Shown piece after piece: positions 17,886-24,846 of a stretch of DNA of 64,000 nucleotides (position 1 is the stretch's first letter; every line of letters starts with the position of its first letter). Source of the DNA: Saprospiraceae bacterium (lineage in GTDB: Bacteria; Bacteroidota; Bacteroidia; Chitinophagales; Saprospiraceae); NCBI GenBank assembly GCA_016787415.1, contig JAEUUT010000109.1, positions 62,001 through 126,000 of the forward strand, given 5' to 3'. Both the position numbers and the translations under genes were made by a program. The notes under the pieces were generated by a model. It did no database searches. It was not told where the DNA came from and was given only the letters and a program-made list of their open reading frames with translations.

Positions 17886-18075
17886 ATCAGGATTTTTTTG
17901 GATTTAAAGGATTAGAAGGATTCCCGATGTGATGTTCAATTTCAAAAAATTGACATCACATACCCAGATGCGCTGCGTTTCGATCAGGATTTCATCCATG
18001 TGATATTCAATTTAAAAAATTCCGACATCACATCGGGAATCCTTCTAATCCTTTTAATCTTAAAAATCCTGATTC
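17884..18075. repeat. Composite palindrome C1 (GGATTAGAAGGATT-type, double core)
   Basis: Outer arms pair GAATCAGGATTTTT with AAAAATCCTGATTC and GGATTAGAAGGATTCCCGATG with its complement. Inside are two related AT-rich palindromic cores (TGATGTTCAATTTCAAAAAA and TGATATTCAATTTAAAAAAT). It lies between convergent genes, overlapping one stop codon and ending 7 bases from the other. Confidence 0.85.
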
Positions 18076-18082
18076 GACTGCT

Positions 18083-18952
18083 CTATCTTTTCGTTAGTCC
18101 TCTTTCGCTGCTGTCCAAAGCCTTTTTCTGCTGTTGTTGTACGCGGGCGACCACCAGAATACTTACCTCATAAAGCATGTAGAGCGGAATGGCAACCAGC
18201 GTTTGTGATACCACATCGGGCGGTGTGATGATAGCAGCAACAATCAGGATGACTACAACAGCATGGCGACGGTACGTTCGCATGAACTTCGTACCCATGA
18301 CGCCAATTTTTGCCATAAAATAGGCCACGATCGGCATTTCAAATACCAGTCCGGTAGGCAGTGTGAACATTGTCATGTAGGTGACGTAGGAGTCCAGCGT
18401 AGGCGACACCACCACACCTTCCAGGGTGTAGCCGGCCAGAAAACTGATAGAAAAGGGAGCAATGACAAAATATCCAAACACCACCCCCAGTAAAAACAGG
18501 AGACTACAAATAAAAACGATACCCCGCGCTACCTTGCGTTCTGTTTCCAGCAAACCGGGACTGATGAATTTCCAGAACTCCCAGAAAATAAAGGGAAATG
18601 CCCCGATGACGCCCAGCCAGAACGAAACATACAGGTGCTGCATGATGACCTCGCCTAATTCGCGTGTGATGAGGTCAAATTTCGGAGGTGTGAAGCACAT
18701 CTGATCGCCAAGGCCCATCGCGTGCGACGCATTGCACAGAAAGGTGTAGGTAGGGAAATCTGCATGACGGGGGCCAAAGATCATTTTATCAAAAATGATA
18801 TCCTTATTGAGGAAACAGACCGTACCTACAATAGCAATAGCCAGCACCGAGCGCAGGATGTGCCTCCGCAATTCGCTGATGTGTTCGAAAAAAGACATTT
18901 CTCCCCGTTCTTTTTTCATGCGTTCGCGTTCGTGATCCTGATCGAGTGGCAT
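18083..18952 (-). CDS. tatC: Sec-independent protein translocase TatC
   Basis: A 289-residue polytopic inner-membrane protein, the receptor subunit of the twin-arginine translocase for folded proteins. The cytoplasmic N-terminal FFEHISELRRHILRS is the TatC signature. Six hydrophobic helices follow, with GVIGAFPFIFWEFWKFISPGL near the middle and ITPPDVVSQTLVAIPLYMLYE near the end. The ATG at 18952 is chosen because a consensus promoter (19014-18983) lies just upstream and would be inside a longer reading. tatA/tatB are not in the window. Confidence 0.95.
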   Translation of the reverse strand: MPLDQDHERERMKKERGEMSFFEHISELRRHILRSVLAIAIVGTVCFLNKDIIFDKMIFGPRHADFPTYTFLCNASHAMGLGDQMCFTPPKFDLITRELGEVIMQHLYVSFWLGVIGAFPFIFWEFWKFISPGLLETERKVARGIVFICSLLFLLGVVFGYFVIAPFSISFLAGYTLEGVVVSPTLDSYVTYMTMFTLPTGLVFEMPIVAYFMAKIGVMGTKFMRTYRRHAVVVILIVAAIITPPDVVSQTLVAIPLYMLYEVSILVVARVQQQQKKALDSSERGLTKR

Positions 18953-18982
18953 ATTTCGAGATGGTGCTAAGTTTAGACCCGG

Positions 18983-19014
18983 CAAATGTAAAAGGTTCAA
19001 TCGGGGCAATCAAA
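18983..19014 (-). promoter_or_regulatory. Promoter for tatC
   Basis: On the minus strand TTTG (19014-19011), a 20-base spacer and TACATTTG (18990-18983) match the Bacteroidota consensus. The predicted leader is about 25 bases, which decides the tatC start at 18952. Confidence 0.65.
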
Positions 19015-19132
19015 ATTCATCAAATTTAATATCCAGAAAAGGCTTTTTTTGATAAAAGATTTACAACATCTCGGTTTTGAGAGCGTTCTACCGAAATTTG
19101 CCCATTGTATTTTTAAAATCCAGTACCCACCC

Positions 19133-19837
19133 ATGCACAAACTCGCATTACTCCTTTGTCTTTTCTCCGCCTTCCAACTGAACGCGCAATACCAAAACAA
19201 GCGATACCTGGAAGCCGGTTTCCTGTTTGGAGTCACCAATTATTCCGGCGATATGGTAGAACGACGTGTCGAAATATCTGAAACACATGTTGGCTACGGG
19301 GCTTATGCCCGCTACCACTTCGGCCCGGTATTTTCCCTGAAAGCCCATGTTTACTCGGGTTCTATTTCCGGCGACGACGCCAATACCAGCCGCGCCGCCC
19401 GCAGCATGCGGTTTTCTACCAATATTGTCGAACTGGGCATGGTAGGCGAAGTTAATTTTGGTCGCAAAAAACGTTTCAATGAAACCGGTATCCATAATTT
19501 TTCGCTTACGCCGTATGTTTTTACCGGCCTCGGCGTCACCTTCGCCAATGCAGAAGCCGAATATTACGGCCCGGCCGACCAACTCAATGAAAACCTGAAA
19601 GTGCCGCTGCCGGAAGAAGGATTGTCGAACAGGTTTCTGCTCGTACCGATCGGGGCAGGCATCCGTGCAGATATTTCAGAAGCATTTGCCCTGGGCCTGG
19701 AAGGCGGTTTGCGACCAGTTTTTTCCGACGACCTGGATGGTGTTCGCTACAATGGCAACCCGGATAGCGGCGACTGGTATTATTTTGGAGGATTGACGGT
19801 GTCATTTGTCATCACCAACAAGAAAAAACGCCGATAG
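19133..19837 (+). CDS. DUF6089 outer-membrane beta-barrel protein
   Basis: A 234-residue exported protein with signal peptide (MHKLALLLCLFSAFQLNAQ). YLEAGFLFGVTNYSGDM, YGAYARYHFGPVFSLKAHVYSG and the alternating hydrophobic strands ending WYYFGGLTVSFVI match the DUF6089 family of small outer-membrane barrels common in Bacteroidota. A longer in-frame reading upstream lacks a signal peptide at its start, so the ATG at 19133 is used. No function is known. It is divergent from tatC. Confidence 0.8.
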   Translation: MHKLALLLCLFSAFQLNAQYQNKRYLEAGFLFGVTNYSGDMVERRVEISETHVGYGAYARYHFGPVFSLKAHVYSGSISGDDANTSRAARSMRFSTNIVELGMVGEVNFGRKKRFNETGIHNFSLTPYVFTGLGVTFANAEAEYYGPADQLNENLKVPLPEEGLSNRFLLVPIGAGIRADISEAFALGLEGGLRPVFSDDLDGVRYNGNPDSGDWYYFGGLTVSFVITNKKKRR

Positions 19838-19845
19838 ACATTCTT

Positions 19846-19910
19846 GATTTGCGGTGTATGAGTGTTTGTAGTCAGACTTGCCTTTTCACATCGATCATAC
19901 ACCGCAAATC
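19846..19910. repeat. 16-bp perfect inverted repeat
   Basis: GATTTGCGGTGTATGA at 19846-19861 is perfectly complementary to 19895-19910, with a 33-base loop. It begins 9 bases after the DUF6089 stop. It may serve as a terminator, although no T-run follows closely. Confidence 0.75.
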
Positions 19911-20024
19911 TTCTTTCATTCCGTCGCCCATTGTCACTTTTAAGAAACTTCATTGGGGCGGGAAGCCGCAAACCAAAACTTTCCCTACTTTTGAGCAAAT
20001 TTTTTTAAAACACATACTCTGACG

Positions 20025-20471
20025 ATGAAGCACCTCTCCGCTCTTTTGCTTTTTGTAGTCGCAATGGCTTGCCAGGTTACTGCACAAAACGCCAGTTCTG
20101 CAGCGCCACGTACGGGCGACGAAACCACTGCACGGGAAGCAACGGACCGCCTTGCCGCGAAATACAAACTCGATGCAGACCAGGCCAAACAGATGTACAC
20201 CATCCAGATGCGCAAACTGCGCAATGCTGCCGAAATAGCCCCTCTTCAGTCTACTGATGCTGCACTTTACCGCACCAAAGTGCAAAACCTGCAGAAAGGC
20301 ACGCTTGCCAGCATTCGACGCATCCTGCACACCAAAGAGCAGGTTGATTTGTACCAGAAAACACAAATCAGTGTGCGCACACAGCAATCGGACAAACGCA
20401 AGGAAATGATGCTCAACGGCGCTGGCAAAGAGGCCATCGAAGCAGCCCTGCTTGACATTTACAGCGAATAA
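20025..20471 (+). CDS. Small secreted helical protein, unknown function
   Basis: A 148-residue exported protein: signal peptide MKHLSALLLFVVAMACQVTA then QN. The mature part is almost wholly helical and charged, with REATDRLAAKYKLDADQAKQ and a Lys/Arg-rich end. The pattern resembles periplasmic Spy/LTXXQ-like or Bacteroidota DUF-type helical proteins, but I do not recognise the family firmly. A TACTTTTG -7 box lies at 19986-19993, about 32 bases before the start. The Nudix gene follows 24 bases downstream. Confidence 0.75.
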   Translation: MKHLSALLLFVVAMACQVTAQNASSAAPRTGDETTAREATDRLAAKYKLDADQAKQMYTIQMRKLRNAAEIAPLQSTDAALYRTKVQNLQKGTLASIRRILHTKEQVDLYQKTQISVRTQQSDKRKEMMLNGAGKEAIEAALLDIYSE

Positions 20472-20495
20472 TACACCCTCAAGCGCTCTCAAGGC

Positions 20496-20978
20496 ATGCT
20501 CACTTTTGCTGTCCGCCTGATACTGGAAGACAACGGCAAAATGCTTTTTCTGCGTCAAACCAAGCGGAATGGCGGTCGCTACTCGTTGGTAGGCGGCAAC
20601 GTGGAAGACCACGAATTTGCGCGGGAAGCCCTGGCACGTGAAGCCAGGGAAGAAGCCGGTATTCATGTGGAACCGGATGAACTCATCCTGACACATGTGC
20701 TACACCGCCACAAACTCAAAAAAGACGAAAACCTGCTGGTGCTGTATTTCAAAGCACGACGGTTTTATGGGGAGCCCGAATCCCTGGAGCCCAAAAAGTT
20801 CAAGGATGTGGGCTGGTTCCCAATAGACAACCTGCCGGATGAGGTGTCGAAGCCGACCCTGCACGTGCTGCGCTGCATCCGGCAGGGTATTATCTATTCC
20901 GAATTTCCGGCACGCTCCAAAGTGCTGGCATTCTGGGAGCAATTCGGCGGAAAATGGGCCGGATTTTCTGATTTTTAG
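20496..20978 (+). CDS. Nudix hydrolase
   Basis: A 160-residue Nudix protein. The box GGNVEDHEFAREALAREAREEAGI (G-x5-E-x7-REx2EExG pattern, about residues 33-56) is complete, with the metal-binding Glu residues present. Members hydrolyse nucleoside diphosphates linked to another group, using Mg2+. The flanking fold (VRLILEDNGKMLFLRQ before, VGWFPIDNLPDE after) fits MutT-like small enzymes. The substrate cannot be told. It probably shares a transcript with the upstream small secreted protein. Confidence 0.88.
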   Translation: MLTFAVRLILEDNGKMLFLRQTKRNGGRYSLVGGNVEDHEFAREALAREAREEAGIHVEPDELILTHVLHRHKLKKDENLLVLYFKARRFYGEPESLEPKKFKDVGWFPIDNLPDEVSKPTLHVLRCIRQGIIYSEFPARSKVLAFWEQFGGKWAGFSDF

Positions 20979-21041
20979 CCGCCCTGATGCTTGTTAAAAA
21001 TGACGATTGGGTGACATTATCGAATTAAAGCACCGGCCCGG

Positions 21042-21072
21042 TTGCGATATTTGTTTCATTCTACTACCTTTG
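21042..21072 (+). promoter_or_regulatory. Promoter of candidate small RNA 1
   Basis: TTG (21042-21044) is followed after 20 bases by TACCTTTG (21065-21072), an exact -7 box. No protein start follows within reach, so the transcript seems non-coding. Confidence 0.5.
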
Positions 21073-21078
21073 CATAGT

Positions 21079-21317
21079 TACTTTTTAATCCCAATGCCTC
21101 CGTGCATTGATTCATCACTTTTTCCCATGAACGGATTTGTTGCTGCTTACCCGGGCGCTTGTTATTCTTTGCCCATTCCTTGTAGGTAGTTCTACGATTT
21201 CCTGTTCGAGTTTTTTTCTGGTTGGCTGGCATCATTGCTACGCTCGTTTGCTGTATAGCCCATCTTGCAGTTACAGGTTGTTATGTGTTTCACAAACAAC
21301 AAGATGATTATTTTTAA
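21079..21317 (+). ncRNA. Candidate small RNA 1 (about 240 nt)
   Basis: The unit runs from the expected start of the promoter at 21042-21072 to a nested hairpin (CATCTTG with AAGATG, and GTTGTT with AACAAC, 21261-21306) followed by an AT-rich tail ATTATTTTTAATT. It contains no convincing reading frame. I do not recognise a known RNA family. Existence is inferred from promoter plus terminator-like hairpin only. Confidence 0.3.
21261..21317 (+). terminator. Terminator-like nested hairpin
   Basis: Outer stem CATCTTG/AAGATG and inner stem GTTGTT/AACAAC enclose a 12-base loop and are followed by a T-rich stretch. The U-tract is interrupted, so strength is uncertain. Confidence 0.4.
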
Positions 21318-21342
21318 TTATCTGTAACCAACTGGGATACAC

Positions 21343-21350
21343 TACCTTTG
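21343..21350 (+). promoter_or_regulatory. -7 box of candidate small RNA 2
   Basis: An exact TACCTTTG lies about 90 bases before an intrinsic terminator and 180 bases before the next gene start. No clear TTTG is seen at -33. Confidence 0.45.
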
Positions 21351-21356
21351 CACATC

Positions 21357-21450
21357 CAAACCCCAAGAACCCCATTCATTAGGTTCAGATGTCTTATGCT
21401 TCATAGGCGAGAACCCCGGTCTTGAAACGTCAGGGCCGGGTCTTTTTTTT
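21357..21450 (+). ncRNA. Candidate small RNA 2 or attenuator leader (about 94 nt)
   Basis: Between the -7 box at 21343 and an intrinsic terminator at 21413-21450 lies a short structured segment. GGTTC (21382-21386) can pair with GAACC (21411-21415), enclosing a TATG-CTT-CATA mini-hairpin. That upstream stem shares three bases with the terminator stem, so the two may be alternative folds. The flavin reductase downstream has its own -7 box at 21498, so this may be a self-contained small RNA rather than a leader. It does not match the FMN riboswitch consensus. Confidence 0.4.
21413..21450 (+). terminator. Intrinsic terminator
   Basis: ACCCCGGTCTTG pairs with CAGGGCCGGGT (eleven pairs, two of them G-U, with one bulged C) around the loop AAACGT, followed after one C by eight T residues. 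Confidence 0.65.
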
Positions 21451-21497
21451 ATTTCCGATTTGCGATTGGAGACTTATTCAATGTAAGTACCCGGACG

Positions 21498-21505
21498 TAC
21501 CTTTG
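21498..21505 (+). promoter_or_regulatory. -7 box for flavin reductase gene
   Basis: An exact TACCTTTG lies 24 bases before the ATG at 21530, placing the transcription start about 18 bases before the start codon. Confidence 0.5.
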
Positions 21506-21529
21506 CAGCCCAATCACTCGTTCTCCAGC

Positions 21530-22417
21530 ATGCTTACCATCGATCCAGGCCAGATTGCAACCAAAGACCTGCACCAGTTCATCCTTGGCGCCGTAGCGCC
21601 CCGCCCCATCGCTTTTGCCAGTACGATCAGCACCGACGGCATTCCCAACCTGGCGCCTTACAGTTTTTTTAATGCGTTCAGCAGCAATCCACCTATCCTG
21701 ATCTTTTCCAGCAACCGGCGCGTGTCGAACAACACCACCAAAGACACCCTGAAAAACGTGGAAGACACCGGCGAGGTGGTCATCAATGTGGTGCCACACG
21801 CCATTGTACGCCAAATGGCCCTGGCCAGCGTGGAATACGGCCCCGAAGTGGACGAGTTTGTAAAATGCGGCTTCACGCCCCTGCCTTCCGATCTGGTGAA
21901 ACCGTTCCGCGTAGCCGAAAGCCCCGTACACATGGAATGTAAGGTGGACAATATCCTGCCGCTCGGCGAAGACGGCGGCGCAGGCAACCTCATCATCTGC
22001 CGCATTGTACGGATGCATATTTCGGAGTCGGTGCTGAACGACAAGGGCCGCATCGACCCGCATAAAATCGACCTCATGGGCCGTATGGGCCGTTTTTACT
22101 ACGCCCGGGCCAGCGGCGCAGCCGTGGAGGAAATCGTGCAGGAAGTGACGGCTTTCGGTGTGGGCTTCGATGCCTTGCCGCCTGCGCTGCTGCACAGCCA
22201 TGTACTGACGGGCAACAACCTCGGCCGCATTGCCTCGCTCCCCACCCTGCCCGATGCCAACGCTGCGCACCAAACCCTGGCGACCGACGCCCGCGCCCAG
22301 ACGCTGCTGGCCGACGGACAGCCCGAAGCCATGCAATTATATGCCCGCGAACTGCTCGAACAGGGCGCAGTACTCGAAGGCGCTGCCATGGCCGTTTTGT
22401 CTGCTTTGGTGAAATAA
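21530..22417 (+). CDS. Flavin reductase-like protein (FMN-binding split barrel)
   Basis: A 295-residue cytoplasmic protein. LGAVAPRPIAFASTISTDGIPNLAPYSFFNAFSSNPP is the classic opening of the flavin reductase/DIM6-NTAB family, which binds FMN in a split beta barrel. STRRVSNNTTKDTLKN-type and VVINVVPHAIVRQM segments follow. It is longer than the core family (about 200 residues), with a C-terminal Ala-rich helical extension. The ATG at 21530 is preferred; a TTG upstream lies inside the terminator of the preceding RNA. The partner oxygenase, if any, is not nearby. Confidence 0.88.
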   Translation: MLTIDPGQIATKDLHQFILGAVAPRPIAFASTISTDGIPNLAPYSFFNAFSSNPPILIFSSNRRVSNNTTKDTLKNVEDTGEVVINVVPHAIVRQMALASVEYGPEVDEFVKCGFTPLPSDLVKPFRVAESPVHMECKVDNILPLGEDGGAGNLIICRIVRMHISESVLNDKGRIDPHKIDLMGRMGRFYYARASGAAVEEIVQEVTAFGVGFDALPPALLHSHVLTGNNLGRIASLPTLPDANAAHQTLATDARAQTLLADGQPEAMQLYARELLEQGAVLEGAAMAVLSALVK

Positions 22418-22480
22418 GTGCCTGAAAAAGAAATAGTTATATCCGCCTCGAAAAAATTTTTTATTTTTTTGCCTGCATTG

Positions 22481-22513
22481 TTTGGTTTTCACAAACGCCT
22501 GCTAATATCTTTG
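22481..22513 (+). promoter_or_regulatory. Promoter for tRNA-Val
   Basis: TTTG (22481-22484), a 21-base spacer and TATCTTTG (22506-22513) stand 34 bases before the tRNA. Confidence 0.55.
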
Positions 22514-22546
22514 CAGCCGCTCAACAGAAAAATTCAAATTCTACAA

Positions 22547-22621
22547 GGGCGCATAGCTCAGTTGGTTCAGAGCGCCTGCCTTACAAGCAGGATGTCGGAG
22601 GTTCGAATCCTTCTGTGCCCA
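22547..22621 (+). tRNA. tRNA-Val (anticodon TAC)
   Basis: A complete 75-base cloverleaf. The acceptor stem GGGCGCA pairs with TGTGCCC. The D arm has AGCTCAGTTGGTTCAGAGC, the anticodon stem CCTGC/GCAGG encloses the loop CTTACAA with anticodon TAC, and the T arm has GGTTCGAATCC. The discriminator base is A; the CCA end is not encoded. The anticodon UAC reads valine codons GUA and GUG. It has its own promoter and terminator. Confidence 0.97.
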
Positions 22622-22633
22622 CGATGATTATCA

Positions 22634-22673
22634 AGGAGTTACAAACGATGGTTTGTGACTCCTTTTTGTTTTT
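22634..22673 (+). terminator. Intrinsic terminator after tRNA-Val
   Basis: AGGAGTTACAAAC pairs with GTTTGTGACTCCT (one mismatch) around GATG, followed by a T-rich run TTTTTGTTTTT. Confidence 0.75.
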
Positions 22674-22950
22674 GGGAAAACCGGAGCGGGCCTGAAAATA
22701 TCATGCACCACAGATCAAAAGATTGTACTCCTACGAACTTAGCCAAGGGTGTTTCAGGTGGTACCACGCGCTTTCAGCGCGTCGGGACAGCGCCATTTAT
22801 GGCGTATGATATTTTGTGTTGAGCGCCTTGAAAGGCGCCCTACCGACGGGCTGAAGGCCCGTGCTACCACCTAAAATACCCTCGGCCAGTCAAAGATGCT
22901 AGGAAAATAGAAACAACGCTTATTGCATGCTGGATGACCAAGTAGAAAAT
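22674..22950. repeat. Hairpin-rich direct repeat, copy 1
   Basis: About 277 bases that recur at 23042-23316 in the same orientation. Inside are several REP-like hairpins: CGCGCTTTCAGCGCG, GCGCCATTTATGGCG, GCGCCTTGAAAGGCGC and CGGGCTGAAGGCCCG. The loops and conserved flanks (CCTACGAACTTAGCCAAGGG) are shared between copies. There is no long protein frame. It resembles clustered REP/BIME sequences. Confidence 0.85.
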
Positions 22951-23041
22951 CTGCACGTGCTGCCGAACATACCTCCGTTCTTTTTCCCACAGGCTGCCCT
23001 ACCCTTTTACTCGAGCGGCATTGGGCGCGCCAGCGGAGCAG

Positions 23042-23316
23042 GGGAAATCCAGGCAGGGCATGGAAATACCATGCACCTCAGATCAAAAGTTGCTACTCCT
23101 ACGAACTTAGCCAAGGGTGTTTCAGGTAGTCCCACGGGCTAAAGCCCGTGGGACAGCGCCATTTATGGCGCATGATATTTTGTGTTGAGCGCCTTAAAAG
23201 GCGCCCTACCAATGGGCTGAAAGCCCGTGCTACCGCCTGAAATACCCTCGGCATGACCAAAATGCTTGGGAAACCAGAGCCAACGCTTACTGTGCGCTTG
23301 ATGATCAAGTAGAAAA
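23042..23316. repeat. Hairpin-rich direct repeat, copy 2
   Basis: Second copy of the 275-base unit, with the stems preserved although bases differ: copy 1 has a CGCGC-loop-GCGCG stem where copy 2 has CCCACGGGC with GCCCGTGGG. Paired changes on both sides of a stem point to selection for or templated repair of structure. A secreted T9SS protein starts 17 bases downstream. The 91 bases between copies (22951-23041) hold nothing I recognise. Confidence 0.85.
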
Positions 23317-23332
23317 AAACAATCTTCGCACC

Positions 23333-24646
23333 ATGAAAAAATCGCTACTCCTGTCCCTTTTTCTACTGAAATGCGCCGAAATGATGGCACAGGCCACCTT
23401 TTGTACTTCATTTTGGGGAAATGGAACGCCGGTCACCGCAGCCGACATCAACATTACACTGAGTGCACCGGGTGAAATGCCTGCCACGATAGCGGCGACC
23501 GGAGTCAGTTGTTTTTCTCTGGAAGACAGCCTGCTGGACAATTATCCGGCGGGCACTATGCTACAATACTCTGGCGTAAAAAATGGCGACGATTTGAACG
23601 GCGTGAACATCCTGGACATGGCCGGTATCAGCAGCCATATTCTGGGCTTGTATCCGCTGACTTCTCCTTACGCATATTTTGCAGCCGATGTAAATCAGTC
23701 GGGCACTATTACGGGATTTGACATCGTACATATCCGGAATCTGATCATTGGAAACTATGAAACATTTCCCAACAGCACCTCCTGGCGGCTAAATCAGGGA
23801 AATTGCATATATCCCAATCCTTTCAATCCATTTTCAAATACCTGCCCGGCTGTTTCGGTAGATGAGCTATTGCTTACCCCTGCCGATACGTTGCCATTGG
23901 CTGCTGTAAAGATCGGCGACGTGAACGGCGATGCTTCTCCAACCGAATCCTTTTCCTATCCGCTCATTTCTGATTTTTCCCAACTGCTGATGCCGGATAT
24001 CCTGCTTCCGGCAGGCATAGATACTGTCATTGAAATCAAAATGGGCGGCAACCTCGATCTGCATGGCATGCAAGTCGAGTTTCTGTACGATACAAGTCTG
24101 CTGACCTTTAACGGCCCGGTGTCTACAGACCTGTTCCCATCGATAACCTATCATGCGGTTCCCGGTAAAATCAGGGTGGCTAATTTGCAAGGGTACCCGG
24201 CCCTTGTACCCGGAGTACGCTTGATGAAACTCCGTTTTACGCCCCATTCAGAGGTTTATTTGCCCAACGCTTTTTCCCTGAACCCATCCGTCCTGAAATC
24301 TTTGGGTGTTTATGACCTCGTGCCTCCGCGCGGCATACAACTCGGCAGCACCCTGTATCATGTTTCTGCCGCATCGGAACCTGGCGCCGCTTTCGGGCTG
24401 TCGGAGCCAAGCCCCAACCCTTTTGCTGCCGCCACTACTTTTTCCTTTCAACTGGAAACGCCGGAAACGGTGCTGTTGGAGGTGTTTGACCTGCAAGGGA
24501 AAAGGTTGTACAGGTATGAAAATCGTTTGCCTGCGGGCGAGCAAACGATTACGCTTGGGCCAGAGGTGATTCCTTCCAGCTCGGTAGGTTATTACCGGAT
24601 ACAGGCGGGCAAGAGATGGAGCAGCGGGACGTTGGTGCGGTGGTAG
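23333..24646 (+). CDS. Secreted T9SS protein with dockerin-like and cohesin-like domains
   Basis: A 437-residue exported protein. Signal peptide MKKSLLLSLFLLKCAEMMAQ; then a short beta domain; then a dockerin-like stretch near residues 85-145 (GVNILDMAGISSHILG and AADVNQSGTITGFDIVHI) with EF-hand spacing. GDVNGDASPT near 200 is a further calcium-loop-like motif. A cohesin-like beta region follows (MQVEFLYDTSLLTFNG, VRLMKLRFTP). The C-terminus has the T9SS sorting pattern (EPSPNPFAAATTFSF to VGYYRIQAGKRWSSG). It shares architecture with the protein at 11.8 kb but lacks Kazal and PKD domains. A surface-assembly or adhesin role is inference. Confidence 0.8.
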   Translation: MKKSLLLSLFLLKCAEMMAQATFCTSFWGNGTPVTAADINITLSAPGEMPATIAATGVSCFSLEDSLLDNYPAGTMLQYSGVKNGDDLNGVNILDMAGISSHILGLYPLTSPYAYFAADVNQSGTITGFDIVHIRNLIIGNYETFPNSTSWRLNQGNCIYPNPFNPFSNTCPAVSVDELLLTPADTLPLAAVKIGDVNGDASPTESFSYPLISDFSQLLMPDILLPAGIDTVIEIKMGGNLDLHGMQVEFLYDTSLLTFNGPVSTDLFPSITYHAVPGKIRVANLQGYPALVPGVRLMKLRFTPHSEVYLPNAFSLNPSVLKSLGVYDLVPPRGIQLGSTLYHVSAASEPGAAFGLSEPSPNPFAAATTFSFQLETPETVLLEVFDLQGKRLYRYENRLPAGEQTITLGPEVIPSSSVGYYRIQAGKRWSSGTLVRW

Positions 24647-24651
24647 GTGGG

Positions 24652-24846
24652 ACAGGATTTGGGGGGATTAAACAGGATTTTAGGGGATTTGAACAGGATT
24701 TTTAGGATTGGAAAGGATTAGAAGGATTGCCGACGTGGCAGACAAAATTTTAGAAATTTAAAAAATTGTCAACACACAGTCGGCAATCCTTCTAATCCTT
24801 TCCAATCCTAAAAATCCTGTTCAATCCCCCCTAAAATCCTGTTCAC
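24652..24846. repeat. Composite palindrome C2 (AACAGGATT/GGATTAGAAGGATT-type)
   Basis: Arms read AACAGGATTTTAGGGGATT, GAACAGGATTTTTAGG, GGAAAGGATTAGAAGGATTG and pair with the reverse words downstream. The core GACAAAATTTTAGAAATTTA with AAAAAATTGTCAACAC is shared with C3 and C4. The left end lies 6 bases after the T9SS gene stop and the right end covers the stop of the EAD11 gene. Confidence 0.9.

Noticed and set aside
21007-21189. 60-codon protein between the Nudix and flavin reductase genes
   Set aside because: It starts upstream of a good promoter, has no family pattern and is unlike neighbouring codon use.
21357-21450. FMN riboswitch upstream of the flavin reductase
   Set aside because: The conserved multi-helix FMN aptamer is absent; only simple stems are seen.
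22927-23308. Short proteins inside the direct repeats
   Set aside because: They cross hairpins and differ between the two copies; no start context or conservation.
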